64,000 bases of DNA from Orobanche coerulescens (GCA_033398695.1 CM065818.1:79852092-79916091); one strand, 5' to 3'; counted from the first letter of the stretch, positions 1-12,715 are shown. Numbers and translations: made by a program. The notes: generated from the sequence alone by a model not told the origin.

Positions 1-299
1 TACTATGGTTGTTTAATGTTATTTTATCTTAGTTATGTTGTAGAGTGTGGAATCTGTACAGTATGGATAAAATAATTGAAGGACTGAGACATATGTATTG
101 ATATAATCATCGTAGTTTGTCAACAATTGCATTTGAAGACATCCTCTATCAGGTTGTTTTAATTCTGATATCGGGTGTATGGTATGAGAATATTATTGGG
201 ACGAGTATATGTATTCATTATGTGTGTATACATAACCAGTATGTCGACACGGACAGTAACAGTTGGAATTGGCTAAGTGCATAAGTCATTATATATGAT

Positions 300-840
300 A
301 AGTCGATGAACTTACGTATGTTAAGTTGGTAAGTATAACGTCCGTTGTGTATCATGCATTACGTACGTTGTAGCATCAGGTGAGACGCAGTCGTCAGATC
401 AGAGAATTTTGTAAAAATACAAGGGTAGCGTACGTTAAGCATAGGAGCCTACGTACTTTAAGACACATACGTAACGCACGTTACGTATAGTACATAACGT
501 ACATTATGAAGAGAATTGGACAGGATCAGGTTATGACCGACAAGTGGGTCCCATGATCGGAAACTTTTGGCTGGCGTACGAAAAGGCAAGTCAATGAAAA
601 GGTTAACGTACACAACGGATTGCTCATTAAGTACGTTAAATGGGTATATTATTGTAGTAAGTCAAATGTATGTTACGTACGCTATGGAACAGGTGTTACG
701 CATGTAACACAAGGTACGAAATGAGGCAGTGAGCTCTGGATGCTGATTACGTACGCTATGTAGGACATGTAGCGTATGTTAGTAGGTCTTACGTATGTTA
801 GTATCGGGTGTTAATGTACGTAATGGTCTGCGTAAGTTAT
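300..840 (+). promoter_or_regulatory. Palindrome cluster in U3 of element 1 (5' LTR)
   Basis: Repeated near-palindromes built on TACGTA/ACGTACGT are scattered over about 540 bases, for example around 416, 472, 668, 695, 748, 785 and 812. The TATA-like box follows directly. Many copies carry single changes that break perfect symmetry, whereas the 3' LTR still holds perfect versions, for example GTGTTACGTACGTAACAC at 6788-6805 against a decayed copy near 698-715. A regulatory role is inferred from position only. Confidence 0.6.
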
Positions 841-2340
841 AAGATAAGGATCCATCTATCATTTCTTCACTAGAAGAAATAGATATCTTCCTCCCAAACT
901 TCATCCCTCTTCACTTCTAAGCCTATTCCAGGCCCCTCCACCTTGGTTGAGACCTTGATGGTTCTATTAAAAGCTTGAGGTTTGGAATCTTTGATGTTTC
1001 GTGAACTGTTTGATTGTTGTGGTTCTTCTCAATAGGTATTTAATTTTGGATTTTGATGTTGTTGTTGATATTTTCTTCGTATTATGATGGTCATGGTGGT
1101 GGTGTTGTGATTCTTGAGGTTTTGTGAATTGTATGTTGAAGAACATGATGATGTATGTCTTGAGTTATGAAATAGGTGATTGTTTAGATGTTAGAACACA
1201 TCGGATTATGCTGTTATGTTGGTTATGAACATGATTACAGACTAATTCATGTTCTTGAAGAACTCTTGAGTTATATATGTCATGATTTTATGAATAAGGG
1301 ATGGAATTTGGAAAGATTACGGTTAATTTTGGTATATGATTATTCGTGATAATAACCGGTAATTAGGTTTTCTCTTAATTTGCGAATATGAACAAGAAGG
1401 AACCTTGTTAATTCGTATTTAAAGTTGAAGTTGGAGTTGAGTATGTTAAGACACTTAGTTGAATTAATTATTGATATGATTATTAGATTGTGGAAATGTA
1501 TTATGGTTATCGATTCGTGATTGATTGATTTGGGTTGTTCGGATTTGTGTTTAATCGGGATATTGTGGAACCATTGAGTTTGTTGATCGGTTATATTGAT
1601 TGTTAATTATGATTACCGAGTTGCGGTTTGTATTGTGGGCATGAGTTCGTAATTGTTGAGATTCTATTATTTAGTTTTCTATATGACCGAGGTATCGTTA
1701 AATCATTGGGTTTGTGGATTGGTTATGTCGGTTGTTGATTATTATAGGATTGTTGTTTATTGATTATTGCATTAGTTTGTGAGGACTGATCGTTGATTAG
1801 AATAATATGTTGTGGTCGAGTTCGAGGAGGTTCGTGAATTACTATGTTCAGGTCCGAGGAGCTTGTAGACGAAGGCAAGGAAATTGGTAACAACTTCATC
1901 ATCGTCATGGCAGTATCGAGGCAAGTTATTACTTGCTCAGTTTATAATATTTAATGAATGGTTTCAGTTTATAATTCGTGTAAGTAATGATTATAATTTT
2001 GAACTCTGGAGATTTGGGATTGTACGTTGTTTTCGGATTTTGGGAATTTAATCATAATGTATATAATTTACATTTGTTATCGGTATGCTCGGGTATCGAG
2101 GATATATTGTGGTAAATGCGAGGATACCAATTATCTACAACCCATGGTACTTTTGGATCGTCGAGTATCGATGAAATTGTTAGTGATGGTTTTGACATCG
2201 AGATTGCTCTCGAAGGACTCAAGGCAGGTACTCTAATCATTTTTGTCATTTGTGTCGATCATGTTGTGATACATTTGTGTATTGATGTTGTCGTGCATTT
2301 GTGTATTGTTGTTAACCTGCATTTGTGCATTGTTGTCGTA

Positions 2341-2580
2341 TGTCCACCTTGTGTTGGTCCGACGGGATCATCTTGGGTATCTATGCTGTGTGCGCTGGAT
2401 TATTGGACAGGTATTTCCACCATGCGTTGGTCCGACGGGATAATCATGGGAATCTATAGTTGTGTGCGCTGGATCGCTGGATTACCATGTCTTGTTGTGC
2501 ATATGTATATTATAGGTTATCCACCTTGTGTTGATCCAACATGATTATCTTGGGATCTATGCTGTGTGTGCTGGATCATT
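2341..2580 (+). repeat. Tandem repeat (3 units, about 80-95 bp) in LTR of element 1
   Basis: Three imperfect units each contain a GTTGGTCCGACGGGAT-like core, then TCTTGGGATCTATG and GTGCGCTGGAT. The equivalent array in the 3' LTR is at about 15190-15410. A very similar array with the same core is in solo LTR S (12716-12893), although the rest of that LTR differs. The function is unknown; the array lies downstream of the promoter region, so it would be transcribed. Confidence 0.7.
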
Positions 2581-3615
2581 AGATTTCTATTGAGTATACA
2601 TTGTTATTATTGTGGGTAAATTGATGTTATGTGAGTATGCATTTGTAGGTCTTGTGTTCGGACGATGTCCGTATGCTGTATTGGTCTGATCTCGGATTAA
2701 ACTGACGTAATTCATCATGGCATTGCGTATCCTGAGGTATGTTCCGTATTTCCTTTTTGGTATTTGTCTTTGATGGACAATCAATTTTCGTGTTGGGATT
2801 TGATAATGATATTCGATGGATTGAGTTGGTCAGAGTTGGTATATTTCGTATTAATGAGTTATGATGTTTTGAGAACCTTGGGTATTGCTTGAGGTACAGT
2901 ACAGATGTTTGGGTATGAGTTTTATTGTGTTGTTGAGGATACGAGATGTGAATTTTGGTAAGGTTTACTTTGGTAAGGATTATCACGAGTTGGTAAAGTT
3001 ATGACGGTAAGATTACATTGGTAGTATTGTTACTTAGTATTTTCATTGATATGTAATTATCGACGTGAAGTGATCATTATCATTGTTGGATATTATGGCT
3101 GACCCCGTCGTGGGCTTTATTTTTAGGTTCTTGGGATATCGAGCTTGTAGCGGTCGTGCAGAGATGAGCTTCACGGAGGATACTGGCTATGGCGTGTGTT
3201 TCTGAATTGAGTAATTCGCCTTGTTGTCATTTTTCCGATGCAAAACTACTTTTAAATTATTTGTTATATCCGCTGCGAGTGTGATTTAAAATGGGTTGCT
3301 AGTATTTTACGAACTTGGGCTTATTTTGGAAAATCGTTTCTAAACTTTTCTATCGATACATGCAAGCAGTGGCTTAACTTATACTTTCAGAACTATTGAG
3401 TTTTGGCATTTTGGTCTTGTATTTTCAAATGAGATTTTACGACGGTATTGATAATCGTTTTTATAAAGTCTTTGAATATTTTAAAATATATTGTCGTCAT
3501 CGCCGCTTAGGCGTATTTAAAATGTATGTAAAAGTTTTTTTCAGTCTTGTGGGTTCCGTTTCAGGGCCCACGGCGCTGTAATATTCCCGGATGGCTCTAG
3601 GGGTGTTACAGAATA

Positions 3616-3629
3616 TGGTATCGGAGCTT
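3616..3629 (+). other. Primer binding site of element 1 (Met-type)
   Basis: TGGTATCGGAGCTT begins five bases after the LTR end at 3610. It matches the usual plant initiator-Met PBS (TGGTATCAGAGC) with one change and fixes the plus orientation. Confidence 0.85.
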
Positions 3630-5479
3630 AAGTTATAAAAACCTAGGCTGTCAGGTCGAGTCGAGTCGTGTTTTTGTCATGTCATTTGAGTTGTCGATTG
3701 ACAAGTGTTAGAGTTTTGGGTTTTTATTGATCACCCGTGCTTGTGGGTTATGTGATTTACCGGTGTGGTACTATGGTTGTTGTAAACTTTTCCAAATGGT
3801 ATTAACGTGATTCTTTGGAAAGAGATGTGTCGTATTTTGTGTTGAACTGATTTTGCAAAATATATGTTTTCAAAATATCTGTATCAAGTATTTTCTTGAG
3901 TTGAGACATGTGCCAGTATCACGGGGAATCATCGGCTTCACGATTTGTAAGTATTCGGATTTTGGGATTGTATTGAAATTATTTGTAGTTATAAATTGAC
4001 GTGTTTTGAGATTCAGAATGATAACATGTGTTACAGTATGAAGTAGCAGAATATAATAGTTGGGACATAATTGATGATTTTGAGAAACTATGATTATGGA
4101 GAATCAATATGTCGGTTAAACATAGAAAACAGAGTCGCGTATTTGGGAGAACTGCTATGGATTGTTGAGAGGAACATGTAGTCATGCTAGTTCATTTTGA
4201 GATACACGAAACTATTTCTGAACATCTGAATATGATACTTTTCAAATTGAATGTTTTACGGATGTTTTACGAAAAATGATTTTGGGTCGAGACCCAATCG
4301 ATTTTGAAATAGTTTTATAACTCAGGACTTGGGGTCCAAAAGGGTTTTTTACTTTATAAACTTCTTGTAATGTGGAACGGGATATGGGCTGAGACCCTAA
4401 TGTCTCAAAAAGGTTTTAAAACTTGGGACTTGAAGTCGTAAAAGGCTTTTCTGTTTTCTAAAACTCCCGAGATTTGTAAAACACTTTACCAATCATTTTT
4501 CTATTTTATTACTGCCTTTCGGGGTTTTGATTTATTTGTCCAAATGAATCTTCTCGGGTAGTCTTTCGCTATGTTTGGTTTGTTGATTATTCTATGTTTT
4601 GTCATAACATAGTTGAGGTGATCCAGAATGGGATAATGGCCAACGTTGCGAGTCATATGTGAAAAAGGAGTTTTTTATCGGAGTCTATACATTAAGATTT
4701 TGGAACTCTATCGTGTGGTTTTCCGATGGAATGTCAGTGGAATTGGTGACGAACCTAACTGATATACAAGAGTATGGATGTAGTCAATCATTTGCAGAAT
4801 TTCATTTTATTGAATCGTGTGTATTCGAATAAAATTGTCATCGAGAACTTGACACAAGCGAGCCAGTTTAACTTTTCGAAAATTGATTTCGTGGTCTTAC
4901 GAAAATTTATGTTTTGTGTTTTGAAATTCTTGAAAGATCTTTCGAAAATTAGTCTTCTTGACAAGATTATATGATTTCAAACTGGTTTTGAAAATGTGAT
5001 TGACATACATTCGAATTTAGTGCATAGTGCATCTCAAAGAGAAGTCCTGAGTGAGACTCATGAACTGGATAACACATCAATAGTACGATGAAAAAAAATT
5101 CGAACTTTAGTATGGTAGCTTGGTTATCCAGGGATGATCGGTTAGTTGATCAGTTAAGAGGAATATGTTGCGTGTTGTAGATTCATGTACAGAATATGAT
5201 ATTGGAACTTTAGATTCTGTAGAACCGGGGCATAGGTGCTATGTGGCCCTATTTGTGTGGTAGTAGCGTGATTTTGATATAGTGATTTTTGACTTTTGAG
5301 CCATATTGATTAGTCGTTCATAGGGTAGGATATGGTATGTTCGTCGGTTTGCGGCTGGTTGTTCATATGCCGAGGGGTATGTTCAACAGTTGGGCATGTT
5401 TCTTTGAGATCTACTATATGCGATTTGTAAAATGTTTTGAGAATTATATTCTTTCGTATATCTCTCCCTGTGATTTTGT

Positions 5480-5660
5480 GTTGATCGTGTCGGATCTTAC
5501 CGTGTGAGGGTATTCTCGGTTATTGTTGATCGTTCGTTAGTAGCATTGGAGTTTATCATGTGGATGATATTCTCGGTTGTGTTTTGACCTTTGGTTGGTC
5601 GTACTGGTGTTTATCATGTCGATGATATTCTCGGTTAATTTATTGGTTGATCATTGTTAT
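5480..5660 (+). repeat. Short tandem array inside element 1 interior
   Basis: Three imperfect units share a TTATCATGT.GATGATATTCTCGGTT-like core with TTGATCGT-type spacers. The related array on the minus strand at 29038-29260 has a similar core (in its sense GTTGGTATTCTCGGTTG). Confidence 0.55.
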
Positions 5661-6047
5661 TGATCGTATGAGCGTTCCGACTTTGTGTCGATGTTTCGAG
5701 ATTTGTTGCTATTGTTTTGGGGTAGCTGATCTACAGATGTATCGTGTATTATTAGTTTTTATCAGGATTGGGACTTGATTGTGTAATCAGGCAGACAGGC
5801 TTTGACACGGATGGATTATTCCATAGTTGAGTTATAACGACGCATTTTGTTGAATTCATGAAATTATAATAGTAAGCATATTGAGGCTTTGAAGTGGGGT
5901 CAATTGCTAGTATCACAGGAGATCATCGACTTCACGCATTTGTAAGTATATTGTTTGGTTATTCGCTAATGATGGTGATTAATTAGTTTCGTGATGATTT
6001 TGGATATCTTGGTTGAACTGTTGATTACGATGGGATTGCAAGATTCG

Positions 6048-6077
6048 AGGACGAAACTTATTTTAAGTGGTGTAGTA
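6048..6077 (+). other. Degenerate polypurine tract of element 1
   Basis: ATTCGAGGACGAAAC is followed by TTTTAAGTGGTGTAGTA directly before the 3' LTR at 6078. Chromoviruses of the Tekay/Del type end pol in the same context, followed by a G-rich tract. Here the tract is interrupted by T residues, so priming may be poor. Confidence 0.6.
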
Positions 6078-7978
6078 TGTAATGTCCTAAATTTCTACTA
6101 TGGTTGTTTAATGTTATTTTATCTGAGTTATGTTGTACAGTGTGTAATTTGTACAGTATGGATAAAATAATTGAAGGACTGAGACATATGTATTGATATA
6201 ATCATCGTACTTAGTTAACAATTGCATTTGAAGACATCCTGTATCAGGTTGTTTTAATTCTGATATCGGGTGTATCGTATGAGAATTTTATTAGGACGAG
6301 TATATGTATTTAGTATATGTGTATACGTAACCAGTATGTCGACACGGACTGTAACAGTTGGAATTGGCTAAGTGCAGAAGTCATTATATATGCTAAGCCT
6401 AGGAGCTTACGTACGTTAAGTTGGTAAGTATAACGTATGTTATGTATCATGCATTACGTATGTTGTAGCATCAGGTGAGACGCAGTCGTCTGATCAGAGA
6501 ATTTTGTCAAAATACAAGCGTAGCGTACGTTAAGCATAGGAGCCTACGTACTTTAAGACACATACGTAACGTACGTTACGTATAGTACATAACGTACGTT
6601 ATGAAGAGAATTGGACAGGATCAGGCTATGACCGACAAGTGGGTCCCATGATCGGCAACTTTTGGCTGGCGTACGAAAAGGCAAGTCAATGAAGAGGTTA
6701 ATGTACGCAACGGATTGCTCATTACGTATGTTAAATGGGTATATTACTGTAGTAAGTCAACTGAATGTTACATACGCTATGGAACAGGTGTTACGTACGT
6801 AACACAAGGTACGAAATGAGGCAGTGAGCTCTGGATGCTGATTACGTACGCTATGTAGGACATGTAGCATATGTTAGTAGGTCTTACGTACGTTAGTATC
6901 GGGTGTTAATGTACGTAATGGTCTGCACAGGTTATAAAATAAGGATCCATCTCTCATTTCTTCACGAGAAGAAATAGATATCTTCATCCCAAATTTCATC
7001 CCTCTTCACTTCTAAGCCTATTCCAGACCCTTCCACCTTGGTTGAGACCTTCATGGTTCGATTAAAAGCTTGAGGTTTGGAATCCTTGATGTTTCGTGAA
7101 GTGTTTGGTTGTTGTGGTTCTTCTCAATAGGTATGTTGGATAACTCCTCTCTTTAATTTTGGATTTTGATGTTGTTGTTGATATTTTCTTCGTATTATGA
7201 TGGTCATGGGGGTGGTGTTGTAATTATTGAGGTTATGTGAATTGTATGTTGAAGAACATGATGATGTATGTCTTGAGTTATGAATTAGGTGATTGTTTAG
7301 ATGTTAGAACACATTGGATTATGCTGTTTTATTGGTTATGAACATGATTACGGACTAATTCATGTTCTTGAAGAACTCTTGAGTTATATATGTCATGATT
7401 TTATGAATAAGGGATGGAAATTGGAAAGATTACGGTTAATTTTGGTATATGATTATTCGTGATAATAACCGGTAATTGGGTTTTCTCTGAATTTGCGAAT
7501 ATAAACAAGAAGGAACCTTGTCAATTCGTATTTAAAGTTGAAGTTGGAGTCGAGTATGTTAAGACACTTAGATGAATTAATTATTGATATGATTATTGGA
7601 TTGTGGAATCGTATTATGGTTATCGATTCACGATTGATTGATTTGGGTTGTTCGGATTTGTGTTTAATCGGGATATTATGGAACCATTGGGTTTGTTGAT
7701 CGATTATATTGATTTTTAATTATGATTACCGAGTTGCGGTTTGTATTGTGGACATGAGTTCGTAATTGTTGAGATTCGATTATTTGGTTTTCTATATGAC
7801 CGAGGTATCGTTAAATCATTGCGTGTGTGGATTGTTTATGTCGGTTGTTGATTATTATCGGATTGTTGTTTATTGATTATTGCATTAGGTTGTGAGGACT
7901 GATCATTGATTAGAATAATATGTTGTGGTCGAGTTCGAGGAGGTTCGTGAATTACTATGGTCTGGTCTGAGGAGCTTG
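6078..7978 (+). repeat. 3' LTR of element 1, first part (U3 and promoter side)
   Basis: It starts TGTAATGTCC at 6078 and parallels the 5' LTR up to the GAGGAGCTTG at 7978, where copia element H is inserted. GCTTG at 7974-7978 is repeated at 14723-14727, so H's insertion is bracketed by a 5-bp TSD. A good TATA box, TATAAAA, lies at 6933-6939 just after the palindrome cluster. Confidence 0.9.
6400..6925 (+). promoter_or_regulatory. Palindrome cluster in U3 of element 1 (3' LTR)
   Basis: This cluster holds perfect palindromes: GTAACGTACGTTAC (6566-6579), ATAACGTACGTTAT (6589-6602) and GTGTTACGTACGTAACAC (6788-6805), plus many imperfect ones. It ends about 20 bases before TATAAAA at 6933. Each palindrome contains CpG sites. 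Symmetric sites upstream of a TATA box fit binding by a dimeric protein, but this is inference. Confidence 0.65.
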
Positions 7979-9153
7979 TGTTGGAGAATTATCTGAAATT
8001 GCGCCGTTTGTGCGGAAGCATGAATAACGTGCGGAAATTGAACGACACAATGATTTATAGAGGTTTGGCTGTGCCTACGTCCTCTCTGTCAAGATCTTTT
8101 TCTATAGGTTTAAGATCAAAACCTTTGCACCTCTCTTCAATCGGTCGAGGGATTACCATTACAAGCTCGTCTTCTATCGGTCCGACTAAAACCGTTTTTC
8201 CTTTTCTTTTGGATAAGGAATCAACCACTCTAGCTTTCTATTGGTACTATATAAACCTCACTCAGATAGCGATTGTGATTCTAACAATGCCGGATCCTTG
8301 ATCCTAATAACACCGAATCAAATCGTATCTTTTCTTTTCTCGCTCGTGTATGATCTTGTGTATAACACTTAATCACTCTTAATTAATCTCAAGAACAACA
8401 ACTATAATGTTTACAATGATATAACATGTATGTATGCTTTGCTCAATGTTGTTGTATGGAATAATACCAACTCACTTGGTATTTATAGCCTTCTTCCATA
8501 GACTAGCTGTTGCTGCCAGATGACTAGCTAGCGTGCGCTAGCTCTTCTTCTTAACGTGCGCTATCGCACATTTTTGCATTAGCGTACGTAATGATTTATA
8601 TGTACCGTATGTTAATGATTTGTTGCTTCAGTCCAGTGGCTACTGTCCTTGACAGTTAGTGTGCGCTAATATTTCCCTGTAGCGTGCGCTAATCTTGCAT
8701 CATTGCATGCATCATATATCCGTTTATACTTTTGACTTTACTTCGGAATCTTTCCAATGGATTGATTGACTGAATTCAAACTAATATTCAGCGTGCGCTT
8801 ACTATCATCTCTTGCGTGCGCTACGATGACTTCACTGCTTACGTCATTCTGTGTTTGAATCTCTTCACAATGGTAATATGGGCTCGATAGCGTGCGTTAA
8901 TATAACTTGTAGCGTGCGCTATCCTCAGCAGGTGACTTTACTTCAGCTAACTTCGAACTCGTCTCATCTGCAGCCGGGACCTGTTAGCGTGTGCTAACGT
9001 TAATATCTAGCGTTCGCTAGCTTTGCATTTTTCTCAGCTTTTTGCGTCTTCGTGTGCTTCGTTGTTTTGCTTCGCCTCGATGTTGTTTTGTTGTTTAGCA
9101 ACTTTAATCATCAAAACACAATTTAAATAATGTGTGGAATAAATATTCCAACA
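7979..9153 (-). repeat. 3' LTR of element H
   Basis: It is 1175 bases long and pairs with 13556-14722. A minus-strand TATA box (TATAAATA, complement of 8481-8488) follows the palindrome cluster at 8525-9015 in the sense of transcription. A CA end and the PPT lie at 9153/9154. Confidence 0.9.
8525..9015 (-). promoter_or_regulatory. TAGCGCACGCTA-type palindrome cluster and TATA box in LTR of H
   Basis: About ten copies of a 12-bp near-palindrome appear as TAGCGTGCGCTA on the plus strand, i.e. TAGCGCACGCTA in the sense of the element (for example near 8529, 8682, 8912, 9008). Nearly all keep the same asymmetric centre. The cluster lies directly upstream, in element sense, of TATAAATA at 8481-8488. 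The same type of core in the same sense orientation occurs in the gypsy-type LTRs S and F. Confidence 0.65.
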
Positions 9154-9563
9154 ATCTCCCCCTTTTGATGATTACAAAACAACCCTTGAATTGGATAAAA
9201 CTTGTAAAAATAATATATGTATATTTCTACGAATCAAAGTTTTCGGCTTTGGTCGTTTTGTTAGTTTCACCCGTTTTCTTTTCTCTGACTTCTTCATTTT
9301 ATTTTCAACTCCTTCGTTGCTCTCCCTTTTTGTATGCTTTCTTTTTCTTCGATTATTCTTTTCTCCCCTTTACATTTTATTTTTCTCGTCATATTTTTCA
9401 TGACGCTTTTATCCGATTCAACTTCTTCTCCCCCTTTTTGTATTCAGCAAAAATATGTAAAAAAAATATATCAAATCGAGTATAAATATGCAATAACCAA
9501 TATGCATGATATCATAAAATGATAAAAATATACTCCCCCTGAGTAAAATATCAATTTTAAAAA
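9154..9563 (-). other. Remnant between gag and 3' LTR of H, with copia polypurine tract
   Basis: On the minus strand the sequence before the LTR reads ...AAAAGGGGGAGAT, the usual plant Ty1/copia PPT (9154-9167). The rest is T-rich on the plus strand with no coding signature. About 4 kb of pol that a full copia would carry here is missing. Confidence 0.75.
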
Positions 9564-11119
9564 TTAATTTTTGGAGATCCAACCGATATTCGGTTTATCT
9601 TTTGAGATGTAGACGACATTTGAAATAGTTGTTCCTTTAGGAACCCAAACTTTCTTTGTTTTTATCGTCCGGCGTGGGCTTTTACAGTTTGAAATATGAT
9701 GCCCAAGTTTTAAACATTTTTCACATCGGGGTATTTTAAAATTTAAGGATTCGTGTTTAGAATTTTGTTTGAATCCTAACCCCTGTTTATTCAATATGTA
9801 TTTTTGAACACATAGCATTTGTTCAAATTTATCGTTGCCGCACGAAAAATTTTTCGTTAAAGTTTTAAGTTCATTTTGAACTTTTAAAAGATCATTCTTT
9901 AAAATATTTTCATTTTCAACACATTTTGAATGATCGATTTCAACCAATTTTCCCTTTTCAATAATTTTGGAATTTTTAATTTCCAAAGTTTTATATTTAG
10001 ACTTGCGGGATTTAATTTCATTTCAAGTATTTTGATAATCCGTATGTAATAACTCGAATGCTTCAAAGAGTTCATCATAGGAGTTACTTACCTGACTTTC
10101 GACATCGCTTTCGTCGAGTGAACTCCGGGCCATGAGCGCGAGATTATTTTGATCTAGAAAATCTTCATCGGGATCTTCGTCGCTCCATGTAGCAATTAAA
10201 ACTGCCTTGGGTTTTACATGACAATTCTTGGCAAAGTGGCCTGGTTTACCACATAGTCGACAAGTGTTGTCGAACTTTTTAGATTCGCCCTCTTGGATGT
10301 CCTTCGTTCTCCAGTTTAATATGTGTTGGAACTTATGAATATTCTTGGCATAGTATGCCGATTCTTCATCACTTTCATCCACCGGGATTTCTTCTTTCTT
10401 CCTAGACATCTTAGCCTTCATAGCTAACGATCTTTCCTTCGGTTTTGGTTTGGCATTCCGAGACTTTAGAACTATCTCGTAGTTGATAAGAGAACCAACG
10501 AGAGCACTAAAATCAAGATTGTTTAAATCCTTAGATTCCATTATTGTCGTTACCGTAGCGTCCCATTCTCGAGGTAGTGATCGGAGAATTTTCTTTACTT
10601 TCTCACTACTCGAAAGTGGTTTTCCAAAGCATGCTAATCCATTAGTGATGACCGAAAAACGGTGGAGCATAATCGTGATGGATTTGTCGTCATTCATTTG
10701 GAATAATTCGTACTCGTGAAGGAGCATGTTTATTTTCGTCTCCTTGACTTGAGACGTACCTTCGTGTGTTACCTCAAGCCTTTTCCAAATTTCTTTGGCA
10801 CTATCACACGATGATATCCGGTTGTGTTCTTCCGGATTTAAGGCACAATATAGGACTTGAGTTGCCTTACAATTGTAATGATAATTTTTCCAGTCGGAAT
10901 CATCATATTCTTCGAAAGTTTTAAGCGTACCGTTGGAATTTTTTGGAATTTTTGGACCAAGACAAATCACCTTCTGTAATACCCGAGATTTCTGTTATGT
11001 ATTTTTGAACTTGTAATATTGTAATTGTTGCACTTTGATCTGAGTATTATTCTCCGTATTTCATAGTCCGGTGTTGTTAAGTGTATGATTTCACGAGTGT
11101 GACTTAAATTTGTGATTCT

Positions 11120-11455
11120 GCGCATGTAGCGCACGCTATCGATCAAGTATAGTGTACGCTAAGTTGGATCCATAGCGCACACTATGGAGGAACCTTAGCG
11201 CACGCTATGCGGGGTCAATATGATTGAGACGTGTGGTAGGTGAGATCAGGCTGGGGATCCTTGTCAGATTGTGTCGGGATGAACCTGGACGGCTTTCGGG
11301 AAAAAGCCAAGTCAACGCGTTAGCGCACGCTACTCACATAAGGGTAGCGCACGCTAAAGGCTGAGTACAGTGAAGTCAGTAAGCTTCGTATGGTCGTTAG
11401 CGCACGCTACAAATAGGGACTAGCGCGCGCTAATAACCATTTCCTATATATAGGA
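11120..11455 (+). promoter_or_regulatory. TAGCGCACGCTA-type palindrome cluster and TATA box in S
   Basis: Copies of TAGCGCACGCTA occur near 11126, 11191, 11316, 11344 and 11399, with a perfect TAGCGCGCGCTA at 11421-11432. TATATATAGG starts about 14 bases later, at 11446. The sense orientation of the asymmetric centre equals that in LTR H and LTR F. Confidence 0.65.
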
Positions 11456-12129
11456 CATCATACTTTTTCATTTTTCAGATATTTCCACTTTCCCTAATCC
11501 GAATTTTGAGCTCAGAGAGTTACTTCCTCCCTCCTCAAACCTCTCATATCATCCTCCTAGCTCGAGTTTGAAGATTTTAGATCATTGAGGATTGGTGTTC
11601 AAGCCCTCGGTGTTGGATTTTCTTCACGTTCCTTCGTGTTCTTCGCTACTTTGAGGTAGGTGATTCTTCGCCAATATTAGTAGTATTCTGAAGGACGTTT
11701 GATCATGTTTATCTAGTCAGTTAATTCGTTAATAGTCGAATCATCACGAGTTAGAAGGATATTTTTAACGTTTCGGCACTTATTCTTCGTATAATCCTAT
11801 GGAACCTTTCTGTGTTTGAACTCCTAACATATTCTGAAGCTTCAAACAAATTTGTGACCAGTAGATGGAAATTACCAAGTTGTTATGTTTTACACTTTGG
11901 AATCGTGCGTTTTGGAACATAGGACGAAGGGGACTTAGGATACTTTCTCGAGATCAAGATGAATTTTGATGATAATATGTACCCTTGTAGCGTGTAGTCG
12001 TTTAATCCGTAGAGATCGTTCACACTCCTTATGAGCATGATGTGCATGGGGATGACATGTATTATCACCATAGAATTCATGAGTTCATCACCATTAGATC
12101 AAGTTTCTGCCAGTAGTAGTCTGCCATGC

Positions 12130-12345
12130 ACGGTTAGCGCACGCTAACATACGTAAGTTAACGTGCGCTATCGGGAATAAGTTAACACACGCTACGTTTG
12201 GTACGTAACGTATGCTATGTTATCAGTCGAGTCAGTCGGCTGATCAGGGAGAACTGTCAGTCCATGGCTAGCGTACGCTAGACTTAAACGATAGCGTACG
12301 CTAACAGGCAGGCTTAGTGCACGCTACGTAGAGTACGTAGCGTAC
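12130..12345 (+). promoter_or_regulatory. Second palindrome cluster inside S, downstream of its TATA box
   Basis: It contains TAGCGCACGCTA near 12135, a perfect CTAGCGTACGCTAG at 12268-12281 and TAGCGTACGCTA copies near 12292 and 12341. The spacers (CTGATCAGGGAGAACTGTCA) resemble the U3 of element 1 (CTGATCAGAGAATTTTGTCA near 6490). A partial U3 of another family seems to be embedded here; no TATA box follows. Confidence 0.5.
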
Positions 12346-12715
12346 GCTAAGTGGATTCAGGCAGATTGCATATTTAGAGCTTTTGGCCGTAGACCGGATT
12401 GATAGGTATATCGTTCGACTTGAGATGATTTGTATATCATTTCTTTTGTTAAGGTTTGAGCTTGCTACGTTGATCGAAGGAGGCGGCCTTCGAGTGTGTT
12501 GAGATCATTGAAGTGTTTCGTTCTTGCCATCTTCGAGGCAAGTATTATAATATGTTAATATTGGTATTTCGAGCATGCGTGTGGTTATTCATGTTGTCGA
12601 ATATGAATTTATTTTGTTGAATTGTCATGATATTCGTTATCTAGTGTTTGTATGTTCATGTTGATGGACATGGCGATTTGACATATATGTATGCATGAGT
12701 TGTGTTTGTGTTTGT

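Larger units (their letters stand above)
1..3610 (+). repeat. 5' LTR of element 1 (18 bases short at its left end)
   Basis: The LTR is about 3.63 kb, long for a plant LTR. In order it contains a U3 with many ACGTACGT-type palindromes (about 300-840), a TATA-like TTATAAGATAAGG at 837-849, a T/G-rich body, three copies of a tandem unit at about 2341-2580, a CTGACCCC...TTTTTAGGT block near 3101, and the terminal block ending GGGGTGTTACA at 3610. It is homologous to 6078-7978 plus 14728-16446 at clearly high similarity, with scattered substitutions and small indels. No ORF in it looks like a real gene. Confidence 0.88.
3611..6077 (+). mobile_element. Non-coding interior of element 1
   Basis: These 2.47 kb contain no ORF resembling gag, protease, RT or integrase; the largest ORFs are about 60 codons and have no domain signature. 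Visible contents are a PBS at the left edge, a pair of similar segments around 3910-3950 and 5905-5945 (AGTATCAC..GG..ATCATCG.CTTCACG..TTTGTAAG), an array of three roughly 60-bp units at about 5480-5660 containing GATATTCTCGGTT, and a purine tract before the 3' LTR. The array and the segment near 5760-5830 resemble parts of block A (28700-29330, opposite strand), so part of this interior may be derived from LTR-like sequence. Confidence 0.65.

Noticed and set aside
2116..2544. 142-codon ORF with Cys/Val-rich repeats
   Set aside because: Lies in the LTR tandem array of element 1; the repeat pattern explains it.
9132..9522. Phe-rich plus-strand ORFs that could look like membrane segments
   Set aside because: T-rich stretch between gag and LTR of H, antisense to the element, no start context or homology.
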